Source: Faecalibacter sp. LW9 (GTDB taxonomy: Bacteria > Bacteroidota > Bacteroidia > Flavobacteriales > Weeksellaceae). From it: DNA of 64,000 bases. The translations under genes and the position numbers were made by a program. Each line of letters starts with the position of its first letter. The stretch's first letter is position 1. The stretch spans positions 1,612,001-1,676,000 of the forward strand of contig NZ_CP141062.1 in the NCBI RefSeq assembly GCF_034661295.1, given 5' to 3'. Shown here one piece after another: positions 8,577 to 17,514 of the stretch. Below the pieces are notes generated by a model. That model did no database searches. It was not told where the DNA came from and saw nothing but the letters and a program-made list of their open reading frames with translations.

Positions 8577-9860
8577 ATGTCAGACAAGGTAGTATTAAGT
8601 TACGATGGAAAGGAGTTGGAGCTTCCGGTTTCAACAGGATCAATGGACGAAAAGTCAATTGATATTTCTAAGTTAAGAGGTGCAACAGGATTAATCACAA
8701 TGGACCCAGGATACAAAAACACGGGATCTTGTGAGTCTAAAATCACTTTCTTAGATGGTGAAGAAGGAAAGTTATTGTATAGAGGATATCCAATCGAACA
8801 AATTGCAGATAAATCTAATTTTGAAGAAGTAATGTACCTTTTAATCAAAGGTGAATTACCAACTCAAGAACAATTAGATGGTTTTGTGGCTGATATTAGA
8901 AAAAATACTGAAGTAGCAGAAGAAATTGTTACAATGTTAAATGCATTCCCACAGGATTCTCACCCTATGGCAATCATTTCATCATTAACTTCAGCTTTAT
9001 CTGTTTTCAATGCAGATAAAATTAATGTTGTTACAGAAGAAGAAATGTACAATGCAGCAGTTACATTATTAGGACAATTCCCAGTAATTGCAGCTTGGGC
9101 TCAACGTAAAATCAAAGGTTTACCTTTAACGAAATCAGATAATACATTATCATACGTAGAAAACTTCTACCAAATGTTATTCAATGATGGTTCTGAAGGG
9201 TATAAAGCTGATCCAACAATCGTTGAAGCGTTCGACAAATTATTAATCTTACACGCTGATCACGAACAAAACTGTTCTGCATCAACTGTACGTTTAGTAG
9301 GTTCTTCTCACGCAGGTATTTTTGCTTCTATTGCAGCTGGTATCTCTGCATTATGGGGACCATTACACGGAGGTGCAAACCAAGCCGTATTAGAAATGTT
9401 AGAAGCGATACAAAATGATGGTGGAGATGTTGCTAAATTTATTGCTAAAGCAAAAGATAAAGAAGATCCATTCCGTTTAATGGGATTCGGACACCGTGTA
9501 TACAAAAATTTCGATCCACGTGCTCGTATTATCAAAGTTGCTGCTGACAATGTATTAACAACTTTAGGAATCAACGATCCAATCTTAGATATTGCTAAAG
9601 GATTAGAGCAAGCTTGTTTAGAAGACGAATACTTCAAAGCTCGTAAATTATATCCAAACGTAGATTTCTACTCAGGAATTATTTACAAAGCATTAGAAAT
9701 CCCAACTGAAATGTTCACAGTAATGTTTGCTGTAGGACGTCTACCAGGATGGATTGCTCAATGGATGGAAATGCGTCAAACAAATCAACCAATCGGACGT
9801 CCACGTCAGTTATATACTGGTGCTGCGACTCGTGATTATGTTGAAATGTCTGCTAGATAA
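8577..9860 (+). CDS. gltA: Citrate synthase
   Basis: A 427-residue type II (hexameric) citrate synthase, condensing acetyl-CoA and oxaloacetate at the entry to the TCA cycle. Catalytic regions are LHADHEQNCSAS, GPLHGGANQAVLEML (His) and the signature FGHRVYKNFDPRA. The N-terminal beta-rich domain seen in gram-negative enzymes is present (LSYDGKELELPV). It follows eno on the same strand and ends in a strong terminator. The first base of the ATG is at 8577. Confidence 0.97.
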   Translation: MSDKVVLSYDGKELELPVSTGSMDEKSIDISKLRGATGLITMDPGYKNTGSCESKITFLDGEEGKLLYRGYPIEQIADKSNFEEVMYLLIKGELPTQEQLDGFVADIRKNTEVAEEIVTMLNAFPQDSHPMAIISSLTSALSVFNADKINVVTEEEMYNAAVTLLGQFPVIAAWAQRKIKGLPLTKSDNTLSYVENFYQMLFNDGSEGYKADPTIVEAFDKLLILHADHEQNCSASTVRLVGSSHAGIFASIAAGISALWGPLHGGANQAVLEMLEAIQNDGGDVAKFIAKAKDKEDPFRLMGFGHRVYKNFDPRARIIKVAADNVLTTLGINDPILDIAKGLEQACLEDEYFKARKLYPNVDFYSGIIYKALEIPTEMFTVMFAVGRLPGWIAQWMEMRQTNQPIGRPRQLYTGAATRDYVEMSAR

Positions 9861-9881
9861 TAACACATTTACATTATATTT

Positions 9882-9916
9882 AAAAAACTCCAAGTCTTAT
9901 GACTTGGAGTTTTTTT
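9882..9916 (+). terminator. Terminator of gltA
   Basis: A hairpin with 9-bp core arms (ACTCCAAGTC and its complement) and a TTAT loop, followed by seven T residues and preceded by six A residues. Confidence 0.92.
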
Positions 9917-9978
9917 GTGTTTGTTCATTTGATATTCCATACTAATTGTTTAATTTTAAGAGAACTAAACGAATCATT

Positions 9979-10647
9979 ATGAAATTTGAGAAGATCCATA
10001 ACAAAGGACAAGCACAGCTTTTTGAGAATAAATATTTGGAAATGTTAACCAAAGGACACCCTGCTGTTATTTGGGGGATGTATATCCCAATTTTATCATA
10101 TATTTTATATACTGGTTATACTTCTTTTCAATTATCACTTCAATTGATCATAGGTCTATTTTTGGGTGCCATGGTTTTTTGGACCATTTTCGAATATTTT
10201 GCCCATCGCTATTTGTTTCATTGGACGACTGAACATCCAAAATTGCAAAAAGTAGTGTATATCTTTCATGGGAATCACCATCATTATCCAAGAGATAAAC
10301 AACGATTGTTTATGCCTCCTGCTCCAAGTATAATTTTAGCATCCATTATTTTTGGAATTCAATATTTGATTTTAGGACGATATGTGTTTGGTTTTTTTCC
10401 TGGATTTATGTTGGGCTATCTTTTATATGCATCCATGCATTATTTAATTCATGCAGTAGCACCACCATTTAAATTTATGAAACCTTTATGGCGTAATCAT
10501 CATCTGCACCATTATAAGAACGAAGAGCTAGGGTTTGGCGTTTCAAATACGTTTTGGGATCGTGTATTTGGTACCATGTTCGATTTAAATAAAGAAAAAG
10601 AAGATAAAGAGAAAGTAAAAGAATTAATGTTCGAGAAAAAGAAATAA
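9979..10647 (+). CDS. Fatty acid hydroxylase superfamily (sterol desaturase-like) protein
   Basis: A 222-residue integral membrane di-iron oxygenase-type protein. Three to four hydrophobic helices surround the histidine boxes: HRYLFH, HGNHHHYP, HYLIHA and NHHLHHY. In this superfamily these bind two irons and hydroxylate or desaturate lipids. The closest general pattern is the fatty acid 2-hydroxylase/FA2H C-terminal domain, without the cytochrome b5 part. I start at the ATG at 9979 rather than an in-frame position at 9946, since MKFEKIHNKGQ is the natural N-terminus. The C-terminus is highly charged (Lys/Glu). I infer sphingolipid or fatty acid hydroxylation at the inner membrane. Confidence 0.88.
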   Translation: MKFEKIHNKGQAQLFENKYLEMLTKGHPAVIWGMYIPILSYILYTGYTSFQLSLQLIIGLFLGAMVFWTIFEYFAHRYLFHWTTEHPKLQKVVYIFHGNHHHYPRDKQRLFMPPAPSIILASIIFGIQYLILGRYVFGFFPGFMLGYLLYASMHYLIHAVAPPFKFMKPLWRNHHLHHYKNEELGFGVSNTFWDRVFGTMFDLNKEKEDKEKVKELMFEKKK

Positions 10648-10682
10648 TGATACATCCTTATCATTCCTATAAGGGGATTTAA

Positions 10683-10841
10683 AATTATACCTACGACTTT
10701 GATGCTTTTCGTCAAGGAAGATTGGAGAAATTAGGTTTATTGGTTTTAAGTTATAGTTGTGAAGAAATTAAAAATTATTTAGATCATATGATTAAAAATT
10801 TGAAAGCTATACGAAACGAAAGAATTTATTCTTTTGAATAA
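10683..10841 (+). pseudogene. C-terminal fragment resembling a DUF559 (VSR-like) endonuclease
   Basis: An open stretch without a start codon encodes NYTYDFDAFRQGRLEKLG followed by a short beta-strand-like piece, EEIKNYLDHMIKN and a stop. This resembles the C-terminal end of DUF559 very-short-patch-repair-like nucleases, where a YD..R...L...G.KVLRF pattern is followed by an EE helix. The N-terminal two thirds are missing and there is an in-frame TAA just upstream. It is likely the remnant of a gene that was deleted or transferred in. The match is by eye only. Confidence 0.5.
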
Positions 10842-10916
10842 CTTATCCCTTTTGAAGATGGATTAGGGAGAATGTTTAAAATAATTTATTTATCTTCATT
10901 GATTATAAAATTACAC

Positions 10917-11825
10917 ATGAAAAAATACAATTTCTTGATCGCTTTAGGATTAGTAACATCTATTTCGCAAGCGCAATATTCAAAAGAAAAACATACCGAG
11001 TATGTTAAAACGTTAGCTTCAGATGAAATGGAAGGACGTGCGTTTGGAACAGAAGGAGGGAAAAAAGCAGCAGATTATATTGCCAATCATTTTAAAGCCA
11101 ATGGTCTTAAACCATGTGTCGGAAATTCGTATTTAATTCCATTTGAACATAAAGAAAAAACAGGTTACAATGTGTGCGGTATCCAAGAAGGAAAATCGGA
11201 TGATATTGTAGCTTTTGGAGGTCATTTTGATCATGTAGGTAATCACGGCAAAGGAGAAGATAAGATCTATAATGGTGCGGATGATAATGCTAGTGGAACT
11301 TCAGTTGTAATGGCATTATCAGATTATTTTAAAAAGAAAAAACCAGCAAAGAGCATCATGTACATGGCGTTTGACGCGGAAGAAATTGGTTTAATAGGTT
11401 CAGGCAAATTAGTAGAAAACCCTGAATTTGCGAAATATTTACCGAAAATGGAAGTTATGCATAATCTTGAGATGTTAGGAACTGTTTCAGCTTTCGGAGA
11501 AGGGAAAGTGTATATGACAGGAAGTGATCGCTCGGATTTAAAAGACTTGATGAATCAAAATTCATGTAAAACATTTAGCATTTCAGATGATCCTTATTTA
11601 AAACAAAATTTATTTATGCGTTCGGATAATGTTCATTTTTATAAAAAAGGAGTGATCTCCCATGCATTATCGACCGTAAATATGGAAACCCAAAAACATT
11701 ACCACCAACCCAATGATGAATTTGATGTAATTGATATGGATAATTTATCGGCAATAACTAAAGGTATTGGTCGTGCTTCCCACAAAATGATGAAAAAAAA
11801 CATCAAAGCGAAATATAAATCATAA
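10917..11825 (+). CDS. Secreted M28-family zinc aminopeptidase
   Basis: A 302-residue peptidase with a signal peptide (MKKYNFLIALG to SISQAQ). M28 metal motifs are in order: the His in GGHFDHVG, the bridging Asp in GADDNASGT, the general base and ligand pair in DAEEIGLIGS, the later HNLEMLG (where many relatives have Asp instead of Glu), and a C-terminal His around TQKHYHQP. It probably releases N-terminal amino acids outside the cytoplasm. I take the ATG at 10917 because it begins a clean signal peptide; the frame is open from 10872. Confidence 0.88.
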   Translation: MKKYNFLIALGLVTSISQAQYSKEKHTEYVKTLASDEMEGRAFGTEGGKKAADYIANHFKANGLKPCVGNSYLIPFEHKEKTGYNVCGIQEGKSDDIVAFGGHFDHVGNHGKGEDKIYNGADDNASGTSVVMALSDYFKKKKPAKSIMYMAFDAEEIGLIGSGKLVENPEFAKYLPKMEVMHNLEMLGTVSAFGEGKVYMTGSDRSDLKDLMNQNSCKTFSISDDPYLKQNLFMRSDNVHFYKKGVISHALSTVNMETQKHYHQPNDEFDVIDMDNLSAITKGIGRASHKMMKKNIKAKYKS

Positions 11826-11865
11826 TTGATATTTCAATGGTGGATGAAAATATAAATTAAAACAA

Positions 11866-12045
11866 ATGGTAAAAACATTAAATACGATAAGTATAGGAAT
11901 TGTCATCGTATTATTAGCCTTATTTATCTCTGAAAAATTTTATCCTATCGAGGGATTCGAATTGCTGTATCAAAAGAAATTTTATCTTGCCATTGCTTAT
12001 TTAGTGGTTAGAGTATACAGAAATTTTGTGCTGAAGAAAAATTAA
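11866..12045 (+). CDS. Small membrane protein, 59 aa
   Basis: A short ORF starting at an ATG, 40 bases after the M28 gene on the same strand. The product (starts MVKTLNTISIGIVIVLLALF) has one clear transmembrane helix (about 6-22), a connecting stretch EKFYPIEGFELLYQKK, and a second weaker hydrophobic part (about 38-50), ending in VLKKN. There is no family I recognise. The length, hydrophobicity and position make it a believable small gene. Confidence 0.6.
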   Translation: MVKTLNTISIGIVIVLLALFISEKFYPIEGFELLYQKKFYLAIAYLVVRVYRNFVLKKN

Positions 12046-12111
12046 TAGTTAAGATTTGAATGATTCGAAATAAAAAAGTAGTTATTTAATTACTTTTTAT
12101 TTTTTTTGACG

Positions 12112-12135
12112 TACCTTACATAAGAATCTTAGGTA
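12112..12135. promoter_or_regulatory. Candidate operator of the PadR gene
   Basis: TACCT and its complement AGGTA lie 14 bases apart immediately before the PadR ATG at 12137. PadR repressors commonly control their own promoter through dyad sites, so this is a reasonable but unproved operator. Confidence 0.35.
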
Positions 12136-12136
12136 T

Positions 12137-12469
12137 ATGATAGATGCACAATTTTATAAAGGTAGTTTACAACCAATATTACTTAAATTATTAAATGATA
12201 ATGGTAAAATGTATGGTTACGAAATAATACAAAAAATAAAGGCTTTGTCTAATAATGAATTCGAGATAAAAGAAGGTGCATTGTATCCTATTTTACATAA
12301 ACTAGAAGCTGAAAATTTAGTTGATGTAGAAGCTGTAAAGATCGATGGTCGTATACGAAAGTATTATCGTTTGACTGAATTTGGAGAGAAGGAAACAGTT
12401 AATCGTCTAAATTCATTAAAAGATACAATTCAACAAATTCAGAATTTAATTGATCCTAAACTTATTTAA
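12137..12469 (+). CDS. PadR family transcriptional regulator
   Basis: A 110-residue winged-helix regulator. The N-terminal PadR domain is clear: LLKLLNDNGKMYGYEI, then KEGALYPILHKLEAENLV with the recognition helix and the wing GRIRKYYRLTEFGEK. The C-terminus forms the dimerisation helix. It is a minimal, subfamily-2-type PadR. The next gene starts one base after its stop, so the two are an operon, and PadR genes are often paired with membrane proteins whose N-terminal domain the regulator governs. Confidence 0.93.
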   Translation: MIDAQFYKGSLQPILLKLLNDNGKMYGYEIIQKIKALSNNEFEIKEGALYPILHKLEAENLVDVEAVKIDGRIRKYYRLTEFGEKETVNRLNSLKDTIQQIQNLIDPKLI

Positions 12470-12470
12470 A

Positions 12471-13172
12471 ATGAAAAAATTAACTGAGAAGGAAATTCAA
12501 AAATTATTTGATTTCACAAAGAAGCATTATGTGGAATATTATGATTTACAATTAGAATTAGTTGACCATTTGGCATGTGGAATTGAAGAGCAATGGAATA
12601 TAGATAATAGTATTACTTTTGATGATGCATTAAATATGGAATTCAAAAAATTTGGGGTTTTTGGTTTTTCTGATATTGTTGATCAACGAAAATTAGAGCT
12701 TCAGAAGAAATATAAAAAAGTTATTAATAACGCAATTGTAGATCATCTAAAAAAGAAAGAATATGTTGGATTAATGTTATTATTTTCAATTATTTATTTC
12801 TTATTTACACTTTTAGACGCTGAAATTACCTTTATAGTAGCTGTCGTTCTTTTCTATAGCATTGGTATTTATCAATTGGTACGATTAAATAATCAATATA
12901 AATTAAAAACTAAGGAATTGGGTACAAAGCTAGTATTGGTGGAAACAATATATAAAAATTTTATATCGATTTCTGCTGCTTCAGCATTTTTTAATTTAGG
13001 TATACAATCAATATTACATCTAAATGTAAATTTTCTTTATGTAAATATTGGTGTAGCTATAATACTACCTTTCTTATATTTGATACTATATGTTTCGTGT
13101 TATTATCTCCCCAAACATTCAGATGAAATATTGAAGGATTTATGTCAAGAATATCAATTAATAATGAAATAA
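12471..13172 (+). CDS. PadR-associated membrane protein, HAAS-like N-terminus
   Basis: A 233-residue protein. The first 80 residues are soluble and helical with the pattern LVDHLACGIEEQW followed by a FKKFG-like motif, resembling HAAS-type domains (DUF1700 relatives) that sit next to PadR regulators. Four hydrophobic helices follow (about 95-112, 117-135, 160-180 and 190-212). I infer a sensor or stress-linked membrane protein controlled by the adjacent PadR. The start is the ATG at 12471, one base after the PadR stop. The specific function is unknown. Confidence 0.75.
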   Translation: MKKLTEKEIQKLFDFTKKHYVEYYDLQLELVDHLACGIEEQWNIDNSITFDDALNMEFKKFGVFGFSDIVDQRKLELQKKYKKVINNAIVDHLKKKEYVGLMLLFSIIYFLFTLLDAEITFIVAVVLFYSIGIYQLVRLNNQYKLKTKELGTKLVLVETIYKNFISISAASAFFNLGIQSILHLNVNFLYVNIGVAIILPFLYLILYVSCYYLPKHSDEILKDLCQEYQLIMK

Positions 13173-13173
13173 A

Positions 13174-13195
13174 AAAAGCTCCAAATGGAGCTTTT
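13174..13195. terminator. Bidirectional terminator between the PadR operon and aqpZ
   Basis: A hairpin with AAAAGCTCC arms and an AAAT loop, with A residues on the left and T residues on the right, lies between two convergent genes. Confidence 0.85.
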
Positions 13196-13207
13196 CTTGT
13201 GTATATT

Positions 13208-13909
13208 TTAATCGTTTTTCTGTAATAAGAATTTATAAATTAATCCTCCCACGATAGCACCAGCGATAGGAGCTAGCCAGAATAACCAGAGTTGTGGAAC
13301 AAATTCTCCACCTGCAAAAATAGCTTGCGATGTAGAACGTGCAGGATTAACAGATGTGTTGGTAATTGGAATAGAAATCAAGTGGATTAATGTTAAAGCT
13401 AATCCAATGGCAATACCTCCAAATTTCCCATTCGCATATTTATCTGTTGCTCCTAATATTACAATTAAAAAGAAAGCCGTTAAAACAAATTCTGCTAAAA
13501 AAGCAGAAGTTACAGAATAGCCGTGAGGAGATAAAGCCCCATAACCATTGGAAGCGAATGCTCCTGCTTTAGTATTGTCAATCGCAAATTCTGCATTTCC
13601 AGTAGCAATTAAGTATAATACTCCTGCTGCAGCAATTCCACCTAATACTTGCGAAATGATGTATGGTAACAATTGCTTTGCATCAAATCTCCCTCCAGCG
13701 AAAAGACCAAAAGATACTGCTGGATTAAAATGTCCACCTGAAATGTGCCCCACAGTATAGGCCATAGTAAGAACAGTTAAACCAAAAGCAAGTGATACCC
13801 CAGCGTATCCAATTCCTAGTTCAGGAATACCAGCCGCGAAAATTGCACTCCCGCAACCTCCAAAGACTAACTAAAAAGTACCGAAAAACTCGGCAGCATA
13901 ATTTTTCAT
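13208..13909 (-). pseudogene. aqpZ: Aquaporin Z with an in-frame amber codon at position 13
   Basis: A full-length MIP-family channel of 233 codons, starting MKNYAAEFFGTF at 13909. Codon 13 (13873-13871) is TAG where the family has Trp (FGTFWLVFGGCG). All later features are intact: both NPA boxes (NPAVS and NPARS), the selectivity-filter Arg, six membrane helices, and the normal C-terminus. The rest of the frame is open. A Met at 13765 could restart translation ([11 protein letters not shown]), but it would lack the first one and a half helices. I call it a nonsense pseudogene, or a sequence error, or a suppressed allele. Without the stop it would be a water channel of the inner membrane. Confidence 0.85.
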
Positions 13910-13973
13910 ATTTATTTATAATTGTTTAGGTCGTATGAAGTTAAGTAAAAAAAAGATGGAATTATTTTTTTTG

Positions 13974-14003
13974 CAAAAAAAACGCCCCGAAAATTCGGGA
14001 CGT
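13974..14003 (-). terminator. Terminator of gcvP
   Basis: On the minus strand the sequence ACGTCCCGA, a short loop and TCGGGGCGT form a hairpin with one U-G pair, followed by a run of eight T residues. It lies 29 bases after the gcvP stop. Confidence 0.9.
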
Positions 14004-14031
14004 CTATGTTAAATATGATAGATGAAAAAAA

Positions 14032-16890
14032 TTATTCTTCAATGTAAGACTCAACAGGAGCACAAGTACACATTAAATTACGATCACCATATGCATCATC
14101 AATACGAGATACTGTTGCGAAGAATTTACGTTCACGCACCCATTCTAATGGGAAAGCTGCTTTTGAACGTGTGTAAGGATATTCCCACTCGTCAGCTGTT
14201 AATAAGTGCTGTGGGTGAGGTGCATTGTGCAATACATTATTGTCTACAGGATAGTCTCCGTTAGCGACCTCATCAATTTCTTGACGAATTTGAATTAAAG
14301 CATCACAAAAACGGTCTAATTCTGCTTTCGATTCAGATTCAGTTGGCTCTACCATTAATGTTCCTGCAACAGGGAAGGAAACTGTAGGCGCGTGGAATCC
14401 ATAATCGATTAAACGTTTAGCAATATCTGTTACTTCAATACCTACTTTCTTAAATGGACGACAATCTAAAATGAATTCGTGGGCTACTACGTTGTTTGCA
14501 TTGGTATAAAGAATGTCGTAGTGACCTTCTAAACGCGTTTTCATATAGTTGGCATTTAAGATAGCACCTTGAGTAGCTTTAACTAAACCTTCAGCTCCTA
14601 ACATTAAAATGTAAGAATATGAAATTGGTAAGATAAAGGCAGAACCATAAGGAGCAGCAGCAAAAGTATTTTTCGCTTCTTTTCCTCCTGTTTCGATAAT
14701 TGGAGATGATCCTAAATAAGGAGCTAAGTGTGATTTCACACAAATTGGTCCAACTCCAGGCTCTCCACCACCATGAGGAATAGCGAAAGTTTTGTGTAAG
14801 TTTAAATGGCAAACGTCTGCACCAATGTTTCCAGGAGAAGTTAATCCAACCTGTGCATTCATATTCGCACCGTCCATATACACTTGACCACCGTATTCGT
14901 GAATCATTTTTGTTACTTCTTCAATGTTACTGTCAAACGCTCCGTAAGTTGAAGGGTAAGTAATCATTAAAGCTGCTAAATTATCTTTGTGTAATTCACA
15001 TTTCGCTTTTAAATCCTCTAAATCCGTTTCTCCAGATTCTAAGTTTTTAACCACCACGACTTTCATTCCAGCCATTGCAGCAGATGCAGGGTTTGTTCCG
15101 TGTGCAGATTGTGGAATTAAAGCTACATTACGGTGTCCTTCACCTTTCGATTCGAAGTACGAACGAATCACCATTAATCCTGCATATTCTCCTTGTGCAC
15201 CAGAATTTGGTTGTAAAGAAGTCGCATCAAAACCTGTAATTACTGATAAGTAATCTTCTAAGTTTTTGATTAATGTTTGGTAACCTACAACTTGTTCTTT
15301 CGGTGTGAAAGGGTGTACATTCCCCATTCTTTCCCAAGACATATGTAATAACTCAGTCGCTGCATTTAATTTCATTGTACAAGAACCTAATGCAATCATC
15401 GATTGGTTTAAAGCTAAATCTTTACGCTCTAAACGTTTGATGTAACGCATTAATTCTGTTTCTGTGTGGTATGAATTAAAGTTAGGGTGAGTTAAGAAAT
15501 CAGAAGTTCGGATTAAGTCAGCTGGTAAGTATGATTCTTCCACCTCAAATTCAAAACCGTCTTCTGTATTTTTAATTGTTGCAAAAACGCTTAAGATTTC
15601 GAAAACATCTTCTTCAGAAGTCATTTCATCAATTGTGATCGAAATTTTTCCTTTTTCGAATCCGTTGACATTAATATCTTCCTCTGCAAAAATTTGAACG
15701 ATTTCGTCCGAATTTTCTACCTCGATTTGAACAGTGTCAAAGAAGTTTGTATTGGTAACTTTGTATCCTAAGTGTACTAATCCACCTTGTAAGATTCCCG
15801 CTTTCGCATGAATTTCATTGGCGATGAATGTTAAACCATCTTTCCCGTGGTAAACCGCGTAGAAAGAAGCCATCACAGCTAATAATACTTGTGCAGTACA
15901 AATGTTCGATGTTGCTTTTTCACGTTTGATGTGTTGCTCACGCGTTTGTAAAGCCATACGTAATGCGTAGTTTCCTAAACGGTCTTGAGAAACCCCAATG
16001 ATACGTCCAGGAATAACACGTTTGTAATCTTCTGTACATGACATGAAAGCAGCGTGAGGTCCACCGTATCCCATTGGAACACCAAAACGTTGTGAAGTAC
16101 CTACAACGATTTCAGCACCCCATTCTCCTGGAGGTGTCAATAAAGTTAACGCTAATAGATCTGTAGCAGCTGCTACTTTTACTCCAACAGTATTCGCTTT
16201 CTCAACAAATGATTTATAGTTATTGATTTGTCCACCTTTTTCGATGTACTGAACAATCGCTCCAAAGTAATCTTCGTTTAATTCTGTTGTTTCGTAGTTT
16301 CCTACCACTAATTCAATTCCTAATCCGTGTGCTTTTGTTTCTAAAACAGCTATGGATTGTGGGAATAAGTTATCAGCAACAAAGAATTTAATGACGTTAT
16401 TTTTCTTTTGATCTCTTGAACGAGATTCGAATAACATATGCATTGCTTCACCACATGCAGTTCCTTCATCTAATAAAGAAGCATTTGCAATCGGTAAACC
16501 TGTTAAATCTGAAATAACCGTTTGGAAGTTTAATAAAGCTTCTAAACGTCCTTGTGCAATTTCTGCTTGGTAAGGTGTATAGGCTGTATACCAACCTGGA
16601 TTTTCTAAAATATTACGTTGGATAGGTGCTGGTAAAATAGTACCATAGTATCCATATCCTAAGTAGTTCTTAACTTTTTTATTTAAAGATGCTAATTCAG
16701 CTAAATGGTTGATGGCCTCATATTCAGAAAGGGCTTCTGGTAAATCCAAATCAGCATTTAATTTAATGTTGTGAGGAAGTGTAGAGTCAACTAAAGCTTC
16801 GATAGAGTCTTTCCCGATCACAGCAAGCATCTCATCTACTTGCTTTCCATGATTTCCAATATGACGAATGGAAAAGTCGTTTGTGTTCAT
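14032..16890 (-). CDS. gcvP: Glycine dehydrogenase (decarboxylating), P protein of the glycine cleavage system
   Basis: A single-chain P protein of 952 residues, the long gamma/proteobacterial-type form with both halves fused. It decarboxylates glycine and passes aminomethyl to lipoyl-GcvH. The PLP-lysine region LHKTFAIPHGGGEPGVGPI lies at about residues 700-720; N-terminal RHIG and LGYGYYGT motifs and the SCTMKLN segment are present. The length is normal. The T, H and L components are not in this window. It has its own terminator and diverges from the hisE-like gene. Confidence 0.97.
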   Translation of the reverse strand: MNTNDFSIRHIGNHGKQVDEMLAVIGKDSIEALVDSTLPHNIKLNADLDLPEALSEYEAINHLAELASLNKKVKNYLGYGYYGTILPAPIQRNILENPGWYTAYTPYQAEIAQGRLEALLNFQTVISDLTGLPIANASLLDEGTACGEAMHMLFESRSRDQKKNNVIKFFVADNLFPQSIAVLETKAHGLGIELVVGNYETTELNEDYFGAIVQYIEKGGQINNYKSFVEKANTVGVKVAAATDLLALTLLTPPGEWGAEIVVGTSQRFGVPMGYGGPHAAFMSCTEDYKRVIPGRIIGVSQDRLGNYALRMALQTREQHIKREKATSNICTAQVLLAVMASFYAVYHGKDGLTFIANEIHAKAGILQGGLVHLGYKVTNTNFFDTVQIEVENSDEIVQIFAEEDINVNGFEKGKISITIDEMTSEEDVFEILSVFATIKNTEDGFEFEVEESYLPADLIRTSDFLTHPNFNSYHTETELMRYIKRLERKDLALNQSMIALGSCTMKLNAATELLHMSWERMGNVHPFTPKEQVVGYQTLIKNLEDYLSVITGFDATSLQPNSGAQGEYAGLMVIRSYFESKGEGHRNVALIPQSAHGTNPASAAMAGMKVVVVKNLESGETDLEDLKAKCELHKDNLAALMITYPSTYGAFDSNIEEVTKMIHEYGGQVYMDGANMNAQVGLTSPGNIGADVCHLNLHKTFAIPHGGGEPGVGPICVKSHLAPYLGSSPIIETGGKEAKNTFAAAPYGSAFILPISYSYILMLGAEGLVKATQGAILNANYMKTRLEGHYDILYTNANNVVAHEFILDCRPFKKVGIEVTDIAKRLIDYGFHAPTVSFPVAGTLMVEPTESESKAELDRFCDALIQIRQEIDEVANGDYPVDNNVLHNAPHPQHLLTADEWEYPYTRSKAAFPLEWVRERKFFATVSRIDDAYGDRNLMCTCAPVESYIEE

Positions 16891-17149
16891 TGTTTGCGTT
16901 TGTTTTATTTGACCGTAAATTTAAGATTATTTCCGTTCAAAATAAAATTTCTTGCATATTCCGAAGGGCTTTTATTTTTCATCTTAGGAAAAACAATTGA
17001 ATCATTGATTGTTCTTGGGATCAAAATGATAAATGTGGTCAAAAAAAATTGGAAACGGAAAAGAAATTATAGGACGTGGGAGGGATTTTGGCAAATTAAT
17101 TGGTAAGATTCAATCGCTATCTTTATTTTTACAAATAGGAACAAACAAC

Positions 17150-17476
17150 ATGGACTTAGACAAAACCAACACAATAGAAACAAAAGAGAAAAGATTTCCA
17201 TTCCTAAAGAAATTGGAAGCGATGATGGAAGAAGCCAAATTAGAGGATGCTAAAAAATCTAAAATGAAACGTGTTCATAAAAAAGGGACTTCACAAATCG
17301 CGAAGAAAATGGGGGAGGAAGCAGTAGAAATGGTAATAGCTTCATCTCAAGAGGATGACCATGCCTTTTTAGAAGAATCTGCTGATGTCCTATTTTATTA
17401 TTTAATGGCTTTACATGATCGTGGTTTCGAACTCAAAGATGTGTTAGAAATTTTAAAAAAACGTCATAAAAAGTAA
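17150..17476 (+). CDS. HisE-like phosphoribosyl-ATP pyrophosphatase, stand-alone
   Basis: A 108-residue all-alpha NTP pyrophosphohydrolase of the HisE/MazG superfamily. The second half has KGTSQIAKKMGEEAVEMVIA and EESADVLFYYLMALHDRG, the EExxE and ExxD metal-binding pattern of HisE. The first 35 residues are charged and not recognised. HisE is normally the C-terminal half of HisIE, or lies in a his operon; here it stands alone between gcvP and an M48 protease. It could act in histidine synthesis or as a house-cleaning pyrophosphatase. The ATG at 17150 is preferred over further upstream codons in the same frame. Confidence 0.8.
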   Translation: MDLDKTNTIETKEKRFPFLKKLEAMMEEAKLEDAKKSKMKRVHKKGTSQIAKKMGEEAVEMVIASSQEDDHAFLEESADVLFYYLMALHDRGFELKDVLEILKKRHKK

Positions 17477-17514
17477 TAAATTTCTTATCTTCAGTAGATT
17501 AATTGAATAACGCT

